Part shown: positions 56,220 to 64,000 of the stretch, piece by piece | Layout: each line of letters begins with the position of its first letter | Numbering within the stretch: the stretch's first letter is position 1 | Assembly (NCBI GenBank): GCA_036784855.1 | Contig: JAZDSV010000018.1 | Coordinates: 1 to 64,000, forward strand | Source of the DNA: Aphelidium insulamus | Lineage: Eukaryota > Aphelidiomycota > Aphelidea > Aphelidiaceae | DNA length: 64,000 nt | Direction of reading: 5' to 3' | Made by a program: the position numbers and the translations under genes | The notes under the pieces: model-generated | The model's input: only the letters and a program-made list of their open reading frames with translations | What the model was told of the DNA's origin: nothing | The model's database searches: none

Positions 56220-58800
56220 CCGCAATATAATATATATAATTACCAGAAGAGCTACTCGCTGTTTTCGCATATATCAGATACGGAGTATCTTTGATTGGGT
56301 TTGATGGTTTAGAGTCTCCAGTTATTTCGAGTGCAGAACGGAGAGTTAATTGTGTGTCGGGCACTTCGGGAAAGAACGAAAATTGAAAGCAAAGTTGAAT
56401 GTCTGCACAGCCGCAATTACTGCTCCATTGAGCTGCCAGAAATGATATTTGAATATCCGAGAATGCCAATTGCAATTGTTCCAGCCGTTGTTCCAGCCGG
56501 CTGACCATTTTCGTATGATCCGTTATCGGTATAGGGGTAAAATTATTTGAACGACTCTCCAGGACATTTCCCTCAGAGTCCAGCACAAGTTCAACGCCCG
56601 CATCCATTATTAATGATCGCGTGGCCCGTCCAACTCGCGCGGGCTTTTGATTTGCGATAGGCTTGGCGGCACTTTTTTTCGCCGTATTAATCGAATCTGC
56701 GCCGTATAGTGCATTCTGTGATTTGGGTCTTGGTCGAAGCGTTTCGGCATGTTCGGCAATGCGTGTGGATCGCACAGCAGCCGCTGACTGAGATCGTTTT
56801 ATCTCGTCTAAATCCACAGTATCGTAACCTTGTTCCTCAGCTGCATCAGGTTCTAGAACTAGAGACTTTTGCGTGATCTTTTCAGTGCCGGAGTTAGCCA
56901 CTGGCACCACGATCGGCAGTTCCTCCTTCGTGGCAGCAGGAATATCAACTATCACCGATGTGCTTGAAGATCGCGCTGTGAATTCCAGTGCAAGCAAACC
57001 ATCGTGCTCTGTGGCATCATTTTCTGCGCCTCGAATAATTGCCGCGACATCGCACAGCAGACAGTTGCTTGCGATTGCGGTAATGTTGTCGGACGTCAAA
57101 TCGAGTTTGAAGGCACCTACAATTTATTACTCAAGTCAACGGGCAAGTAGTACATTTACGAACCACTTCCAGCAGCCATATTGCCTTCCGGCAACCAGGT
57201 GGACCAGGCAACAGCAACACGTTTCTCCTCTTCAACAGTGCGGGCGGCACTCGTCGAACTCCGTCGCTTGAACCAGCCCACTGGTTTCACGGCTTCTTCC
57301 TGGCGACATATTGATACCGCGTACTCTAGCAAGAACACGGCAACAATCGGTTCTTCGGCCGAAATCTTGCTGAAACCGTTTACCACGGCGCTCCCCGAGA
57401 ATGCCAGAATATTGAAATCGATTTCTTCCTCTGGCTGCAGAGTTATTGTCTGCCGGCCATGCAGAAAACAGTAGCCATTATGCAGCGATATGTGTAACCG
57501 GCGCTCCAAGACGCTGATTGCCAAGTTGTCTGTGGGAAGGATGGCGGCATATTGATCATGAAGCATTTGCCACAAGCTCAACTCGAACTTTTCCACAGTG
57601 CACGGAAGTGCCACACGACAGGAAGACAGTGTCAAAGACCCGCTGGGCCTTTCGTGTACATCCGGGTAAAAGTCAATGCCGGGCACCACGTCATCCGGGC
57701 CGACACAGCAAAACTCTGGCAAGTATCGGAGTAGCAGACTAGACTCTGGCCGGGCGCATACTTCAAACACTAGCTTGGCGGTGCCACTGGCAGGTAGCTG
57801 CATAAAAACATACTCCACGGGCTTGTCGGCAGGCAGAGTGGCAAGCAAGCGCGGCGATCCGGCATATATCAGGGCACTGACATAAACATGATCATTGTGG
57901 GTAATGGATTAAATAGATCTTACTCTGTAGGCCCCTTTTCAATGAGATGCAGATGCGCGGCCGGAGTCGTAGAAGCCACGTAAGCGGGCACGTCCATGCC
58001 ACCGAGCCCCGAATTCCACAGATGGAGCATGCACCAACCGCACGACACGTTATCGGACCGCAGATCAAGATGCTTGCCATCCACTGCCACTTTTGTAAGC
58101 CAGAATAATATTCACTCCCGTTATAGCAAACCTATTAAAAAGAACTCCAGCACAAGAATGTTGTGTCTGCTTGCAGTTTGCGCGTGGAACATGAGCTCCT
58201 GTGCGGTGAACTGAAGTTTACATGCATAAGCATGTTCATTTTACGTACAAAGTCCTCTTCAAACTGCACAGAGATGCGCCTGCCAGCCAGAGAGCACAGC
58301 ATCGGAACACTCTCGTCCGCTTTACCGGCAGATTTGGTGGCAGGACGACGCAAATCTCCGGCAATCGGCTGCTCCCATGTAGTGCCGTGAAAGCTGCGAC
58401 TCTCCAGGTCAAAGAATGTGGCCCGCATGGACAGCTGAAGTGGTCTCGGTGCCGCCGCCGCCGTAGCCGCCAAGTACGTGTCGGTGATGATGGCGGGGAC
58501 AGTGAGAGCGGTGGCGCTGTTCAAATACACGCTGTACGGCATGGAGGCGGGCGGCGCGGGTTTGCCGCCAATGAGTTCCTGGCGGCGAGTGGGACTCCGA
58601 GAGTGAGTGAGCTTGGTGGGGGACGTGGGTGTTGCGGCGGCTGTCAGGCTGCCATGAGAGCCCCCGGCGGTTGATGCGGCCTCCAGCGGATACTTTGCCA
58701 GGGTTGCGGGTGCCGGCACATGTAAGCAGGCCCGCCTCCACTTGGCATGCCACTCTTGCCAGGCGGCCGACGGAGCATTCGGCATCGTTATTGCAGACAT
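53858..58800 (-). CDS. NPHP4: Nephrocystin-4, ciliary transition-zone protein
   Basis: Twelve exons (58800-58249, 58198-58132, 58089-57924, 57876-57164, 57116-56244, 56167-55602, 55562-55390, 55349-54980, 54935-54717, 54679-54304, 54245-54133, 54091-53858) give 1473 residues; human NPHP4 has 1426. Matching segments run end to end: LSMRATFFDLESRSFHGTTW, VSCGWCMLHLW, LAISVLERRLHISLHNGYCF, APGLHFRFLTGNSVIDKD, FFEFKFTNTFSIDQTFEIRI, WRFFVHTLQRFDAV, NWMVKCLCESPLVTKEFDVV and the C-terminal RILYTNPYDIGARFSVRS. NPHP4 acts with NPHP1 and RPGRIP1L proteins in the flagellar gate. Introns are very short (37-58 bases) except one of 76 with a (TA)n tract. Several donors are GTTCGT, GTTAGT or GTCAGT. Divergent from chitin synthase, 117 bp apart. 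Confidence 0.88.
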
Positions 58801-58917
58801 CAAGTAGCGGGTCTACCACCTTTCCAGTACCACAGAGTGCCAGTGTGTGGCTGTGTGTTCTCGGGGGAGGCGTCTCCGACTGTTTCCTCGCGCGTAAACA
58901 CACACAAGCACGCCGCC
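58801..58917. promoter_or_regulatory. 117-bp divergent promoter between NPHP4 and chitin synthase
   Basis: The two start codons are 117 bp apart on opposite strands. The interval contains a GT-rich run and an ACACACA run close to the chitin synthase start. I found no X-box, CCAAT or TATA element. Confidence 0.5.
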
Positions 58918-61900
58918 ATGAGCGCCTCCACGGACCGCTTAAATGCTGGCACGCCGGATGAAGATGTCAATGCCGCCGCGTCTGGCACAGAGGGCGCGCA
59001 CTCTGCCCTCGGATGGCGTCCCGTGTCCATATTCTCGTCGCTGTCGGCCGTGTCGGCGCCTCAACCGGCCACCACCACCTCCACCACCGCGTCGCATCCG
59101 CTCCTGCCCGACAGCGCCACCGACACGGATGTCACGTCGCCGTCTGCGCGCAAGCCACTGGCCACGGTATGTACAGGCGGTGATGTCTGGCTGCCGCGCT
59201 TACCGCATTGGCTTCTCAGCCACCGGACACGCGGCTGAAACACGCACCACACACCTTCAACTGCCCGGTGGCGCCCGACGTGACAAAGCTCATTGACGCG
59301 CAGTACCGCAATGTGGACGAGTTCACGCACACCTCGTACACACCGGTGCTGTGTGAACCAGAAGAGTTTAGTCTTCCGGAGAACCACTACACGCTGCGGC
59401 CTCGTCTCATGGGCCGCCGTACCGAGATTCTCATTGCCATCACAAGCAAGTTGAACTTCTTCTCGTGCACCTACGTTAATAATCTGTTTATGTATGTATG
59501 TATGTATGTATATATGTCTACAGTTATATGTATGTATGTATGTATGTATATGTATGTATGTATGTGTATGTATGTATGTATGTGTGTATGTATGTATGTA
59601 TGTATGTATGTATGTATGTATGTGTGTGTATGTATGTATGTATGTATGTATGTATGTATGTATGTATGTATGTATGTATGTATGTATATATGTATGTATG
59701 TATATATGTCTACAGTAATATGTATGTGTGTGTGTATATGTATCTACATACGTGCAACAACTAACTGCCAGTGTACAATGAGAGCGACGAGTTCCTTATC
59801 CGAACATTGTCTGCGGTCGTCAAAAACATTCGGTACTTTTGCCGCCTGAACAGTGCCGCCCAACACCGCCCATCGTCTGCATCACAGTCGGCGTCCACGA
59901 CGGCACCAGGAGTCGCACGCGGGGCCGACATGTCTTACTTGCGATCACGCAGCAATGCACGGCTGGAGGAGGGACTGCGTGGCGAGGGAATGTGGGGCGA
60001 CGACGGCTGGCAAAAGATTGTTGTGTGCATAATTGCGGACGGTCGTACAAAGTGCCACGAACGTGTGCTGCTGATGCTGCAGGCCATGGGGGTGTTCCAG
60101 CCCGAAGTTATCATGAAGGAGCGCATCGATCCATATGACGACCCGGCCAGTGCCAAGCCTAAACCAGTGACTGCCCATCTGTTTGAGCACACGTGCCAAG
60201 TGATGGTGGAGAATGATTTGCGGGCGCACGGCGGCTCTCGCAATGGCTACGTGCCAGTACAGCTCATGTTTTGTCTGAAGGAGAAAAATCTAAAGAAGCT
60301 CAACTCGCACAAGTGGCTGTTTCGCGCAATTGCACCGGTGCTGAACCCATACGTCTGTGTCCTTATCGACGTAGGAACTCGTCCAAAGTCTCCAGATGCC
60401 ATATACTATCTTTGGAAAGCGTTTGATCGTGGCCTGAACATTGCGGTACAACTTGTCCTCTAAAATTTATCCTTCTAACTTTCAGGGCGCCTGTGGAGAA
60501 ATCACTGTGATGATGGGCAAGGGTTGCACTCGGGTGGGAAACCTTGTTCAACCCCTTGTGGCCAGTCAGAACTTTGAGTACAAGATGAGCAATATGCTGG
60601 ACAAGAGCTTAGAGTCGTGCTTTGGGTACATTAGTGTATTACCGGGTGCCTTTTCCGCCTACCGGTGGGAAGCTCTTCAAGATACCAATGAGGAGGAGGG
60701 CCCATTGGTGTCGTACTTTAAAGGTGAAATTCCAAATCCTAAAGGCAATGTTTTCACCTCCAACATGTACCTGGCCGAAGGCTAGTTAGTCTTCTAGCAT
60801 TTCTATCACTCTCATCGATACAGATCGCATTCTTTGCTTTGAGCTGGTCGCAAAGCGCAACTGTAAATGGGTGCTACACTATGTCAAGGATTCGGTGGCG
60901 GAAACTGATGTACCGTCAGCTGTGGCCGAGGTGATCTCCATTTAATGACTAACTTCTTTATTAACATGTGTAGTTCATCTCTCAACGCCGCCGTTGGTTG
61001 AATGGCACACTGTTCTGCCAGGTGTACGCCGTGGCGCACATGTCGCGCTTCTGGAGCACGAGCCACAGTTTTATGCGAAAGATGGCATTGATGCTGCAGT
61101 ACATCTACTATATGATCAATTTATTGTTTGGCTGGTTTGGACTGGCCAACTTTTACCTAAGCTTCTACTTGCTGGCGTCACAGTCTCTGTTTGACGGTGG
61201 GATATATTGTTACATACTAGGCATTTTAAATCATTAATCCTGCGTAGGGTCAAACTCAACTGTGTTTTATATCCTGCGCCTGCTGTACATTGGTGTGATT
61301 ATTGCACAGTTTATCTGCTCCATGGGCAATCGACCGCAAGGTGCCAACGCCATCTATGTCGGTTCCATGATCGTGTTTGCACTCATTATGGCCTTTATGT
61401 TTGTTGTGACGGGAATCCTGATCGTCAAGAGTTTCCAGAATCTGCCGCCGGGAACAGGCTGGCTCACGGACGGCGGTACCAGCAGAGACATTGTGCTGTC
61501 CATGGCGTCGACGTACGGCATTTACCTGGTGACCGGCCTGCTGTTTGGGGAGCTGGCACACGTGCTGGGATGCATTGTGCAGTACATGCTACTCCTGCCC
61601 AGCTACATCAACACGCTTACCATTTATGCGTTCTGCAACTCGCACGACGTCAGCTGGGGCACCAAAGGCGACAATAAGGCGGCAAGCGGCGGCGGGTCCG
61701 ATGCAAGCAAGAAGAAACAGCATAAGCAGTCTGCAAGCGAGATCGAGGCGGAGCGACTATCGAAATTGCAGCCGCCCTACTACGCTACGCCGTACCTGCA
61801 ATCATCGTACAATGAGTGTGTGCAAGAGTTGGCAGTGCGCCCGCCAGACACCGAAGCACCGCAAGACCAGTCGACACGACGTGAAGACTACTACAAGAAT

Positions 61901-62125
61901 TTTCGCACGTGGCTGGTGTTTGCGTGGGCCATGTCGAACGGACTGCTGGTGTCCATCGTGTCGTCCGACTGGATCAGCACGCTTTTAGTCGGCACGTCTG
62001 GCACCAAATCCAACACCACCAACCCATACTTAGCACTGCTGATGTACGCGGTCGCCCTACTGGCCCTCATACGGTTCACGGGAGCTCTTGTCTACTTGAT
62101 GAAACGAGCGAGACGTGGCTATTAG
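58918..62125 (+). CDS. Chitin synthase (division 1, CHS1/2-like)
   Basis: Seven exons (58918-59166, 59220-59445, 59772-60445, 60486-60780, 60824-60930, 60974-61196, 61248-62125) give 883 residues. The enzyme polymerises UDP-GlcNAc into chitin at the plasma membrane. Family motifs in order: EILIAIT+MYNES across a splice, [50 protein letters not shown]+RILCFELV across a splice, [17 protein letters not shown] and the QRRRWLNG signature. The C-terminus holds about seven membrane segments. The N-terminal 100 residues are disordered. Two introns must use GC donors (59446-59771, GCAAGT; 60781-60823, GCTAGT): no GT donor restores the invariant TMYNE and AEDR joins. Intron 2 (326 bases, the longest modelled here) is filled by a TATG microsatellite. 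No myosin domain, so not class V/VII. Confidence 0.95.
59490..59755 (+). repeat. TATG-rich microsatellite inside chitin synthase intron 2
   Basis: Long runs of the 4-base unit TATG (= TGTA), interrupted by TGTG and by two copies of a TATATGTCTACAGT segment (about 59510 and 59702). It accounts for the unusual intron length. Confidence 0.9.
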
Positions 62126-62393
62126 TATTAAGCAGGCAGCCGCTATCTGTCTCGACGTATATAAGGGCGGCCTAAAAGGAGAATAAAGTACACCAACCGA
62201 CACCAAATACATGCACTGTATCCCAATACATCTACAGCAGCGTGTATGTATTGTGCACAGGCGCACTGCAGACGAAGGCCCTCAACAAACACACACTCAG
62301 TGTATCAAGTGTCCATAAAACAGCCAACAATCAGGAGTGGAGCAGCTGACCCCTGAAAATGTTGCCTCCTCAAATTCACACAACGCCGACACA

Positions 62394-63763
62394 ATGTCCG
62401 CCCCGCCCGACACCGCCACTGCTGCCGCACAGTCTCTGTCTCCACCACACAGCAGTGCACAGCCGCCATCCGAACAACTTAGTAATAATATTGGTGCATA
62501 TGGCGGTGGTGGCGGCACGCACCCAATGGACGGCGCGCAGCATGGTTACGGCGGCGGCGATTCAATAACGGCCGGCGCGACCGCGCTGCATCCCGTGCGC
62601 CTACGGCTACTCATACAAGCCAAGGATGCCGGCGTGGTAATTGGACGCGGTGGCAAGAACGTGCAGGAGATCAGGGCGGCCACGGACGCCCGTATTCGCA
62701 TCTCGGAACACGTCCCGGGCGCCCACGATCGCGTCCTGCTAATCTCTGGCGCCGATTCCAACGCTGTCATGGCGGTGCGTGCAGTGTATTGTGTGCCATG
62801 TGTATGTATTTACATGATGTGCAGGCCCTGGTAATGATCTACGGCAATCTGGTGGCCAGTGGTCTGTGCATAATCAGTCCGAGGCCGGCCAAGGACGGTT
62901 CTGTCGCCGCGGCACCACCGGAAGAGCCGGCATCTACAGCACTAGAGACAGTAGAAGCGCTAGACAATACGGAAAAGAGTAACCCGAGCGGCACCGGCAC
63001 TCGCCGTGTCGTGGTAATCGCACGATTGCTCGTGCCCGACTCGCAGATGGGCGCGATAATCGGCAAAGGCGGCTGCAACATTCGCCTCATCCAACAGACG
63101 TCCGGCTGCCGCATCAACGCCTCCGAGCGCAAGCTGGGCATCAGCACGGATCGCTGTGTCACTGTCACCGGCACCGTGGACCAGTTGCGGGACGCGTGCG
63201 AGCAGATGGTGGCGCACATGGATCTGCCAGAATCGGGAGACTATGCAGCCAACGAGGTGCCGTACCGGCCGGGAGATTCGCCGATCGGCTCGCAGTACGC
63301 CACGGCTGCCGGAATACCGTACCTGCAGTATGGGTATGCGGCGGCGGCGACAGTTCCGGGTACAGCTGGGGTGCCTTCACCGTACGCCGCACACTCGGCC
63401 GCACCGCTGACCGCGATGTATGGCGGTGCTGCGACGGCCTCCGCCGCGTCACCACACCAACAACCAACGCAATCCGTGGCGCCGCTTCTAACGCAGCAGA
63501 TATGCATACCGAATCAGCTGGTTGGCGCGGTGATAGGACGAGGTGGCAGCAGAATACGGGAACTGCGCCAGATGTCGGGTGCCCAGGTGCACATTGGCAA
63601 GGAGCAGCTGGGCGATTCGGAGCGCGTGGTGTCCATTGTCGGCACCGCCGAGTGCAACAAGGAGGCACTCCGACTGCTTTACGAGCGGCTGGAAGAGGAG
63701 TCGGCCCGCTTGCTGGGCGTCGAGCCGTCTGGACAGCCATCGATGCAGCAGTCAGCACAGTAG
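62394..63763 (+). CDS. Triple KH-domain RNA-binding protein (PCBP-like)
   Basis: Exons 62394-62774 and 62825-63763 give 439 residues. Three KH domains are visible, each with a GxxG loop: LLIQAKDAGVVIGRGGKNVQ, LLVPDSQMGAIIGKGGCNIR and ICIPNQLVGAVIGRGGSRIR. KH1 and KH2 are close together; an Ala/Pro/Tyr-rich linker separates KH3, the layout of poly(C)-binding proteins and yeast Pbp2/Hek2. The likely role is mRNA binding, affecting stability, localisation or translation. The start chosen is MSAPPDTA; the upstream frame has no ATG. The 50-base intron (donor GTGCGT) lies within KH1, just after the DRVLLISG strand. Confidence 0.9.
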
Positions 63764-63893
63764 CAGTAGTAGTTGTTTTGTTATTGGGACAGACGGCACG
63801 CACATACACACACGCATACACACACACACACACAGACTTAAAAGAGTATTTTAATGCATATATATATATATATATTTCAAGGTGCAGCAGACA

Positions 63894-64000
63894 TTATTGC
63901 ACTGCCATGTCTTGGTCTTGGTTGACGGCCCCAGTTCGCCGTGCCAAGAATGCCGCCACGTCCTGCTGCGACGGCACCGTGTCCAGATAGAGCGCCTTGC
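63894..64000 (-). CDS. C-terminal end of a further gene (partial)
   Basis: A minus-strand frame enters from the window edge and ends with TAA at 63894-63896. Its last 34 residues include ALYLDTVPSQQDVAAFLARR and end DQDMAVQ. It is probably the last exon of a gene continuing beyond 64000. Too short to assign. Confidence 0.5.
   Translation of the reverse strand, partial: KALYLDTVPSQQDVAAFLARRTGAVNQDQDMAVQ

Noticed and set aside
59490-59755. CRISPR-like or minisatellite coding array
   Set aside because: It is a plain 4-base microsatellite inside an intron; frames through it give only Met-Tyr-Val-Cys repeats.
63165-63833. Long minus-strand frame across the KH-domain exon
   Set aside because: It is an Arg/Pro/Thr-rich shadow of the KH coding strand, which has three intact GxxG loops.

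Overview
This is a nuclear window from a eukaryote with many short GT-AG introns (most 37-60 bases). The best fit is a flagellated early-diverging fungus of chytrid or blastocladiomycete grade. The fungal evidence is a chitin synthase (CHS1/2 type) and a ChAPs/exomer protein. The flagellar evidence is CC2D2A/MKS6 and nephrocystin-4 (ciliary transition zone), LRRC45 (centriole linker) and an RSPH14-like radial-spoke protein. I cannot name the species. Exon boundaries were read by eye. In the multi-exon models without a recorded alternative, every junction kept the frame and family-conserved residues met across it.

Layout. Bases 1-6410 are an AT-richer, strongly CpG-depleted repeat island. It holds tandem duplications of about 53 bp, a broken RuvC-fold Holliday-junction resolvase, an antisense Ty3-type protease fragment and the C-terminal part of a Crypton-type tyrosine recombinase with a GCR1_C domain. 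From 6411 the sequence becomes GC- and CpG-rich and gene-dense: ELMO-domain protein (-), SKP1 (+), CC2D2A (+), RRP5 (-), small coiled-coil protein (+), NIPSNAP (-), tRNA-Asn (+), inositol polyphosphate kinase (+), ARID protein (+), proteasome beta-5 (-), C2H2 factor (-), ITPase (+), small hypothetical (-), LRRC45 (-), NUDIX (+), gelsolin-repeat protein (+), three tandem M28 peptidase copies (+, the middle one dead and the first missing a metal ligand), a decayed gene (-), ChAPs/exomer (+), SLC19-type transporter (+), RSPH14-like (-), Cys/His-rich orphan (-), NPHP4 (-), chitin synthase (+), KH-domain protein (+), and the 3' end of one more gene (-).

How the genes relate. Four of about 24 genes are ciliary or centriolar. 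One of them (RSPH14-like) has a textbook RFX X-box 66 bp upstream of its start. Chitin synthase and an exomer subunit both belong to cell-wall secretion. SKP1, the proteasome beta-5 subunit and RRP5 are housekeeping genes. Several pairs are divergent over short gaps: NPHP4/chitin synthase 117 bp, RRP5/coiled-coil 147 bp, C2H2/ITPase 252 bp. Splicing is unusual in using GC donors: three of about 86 introns I modelled need one, and two more may.
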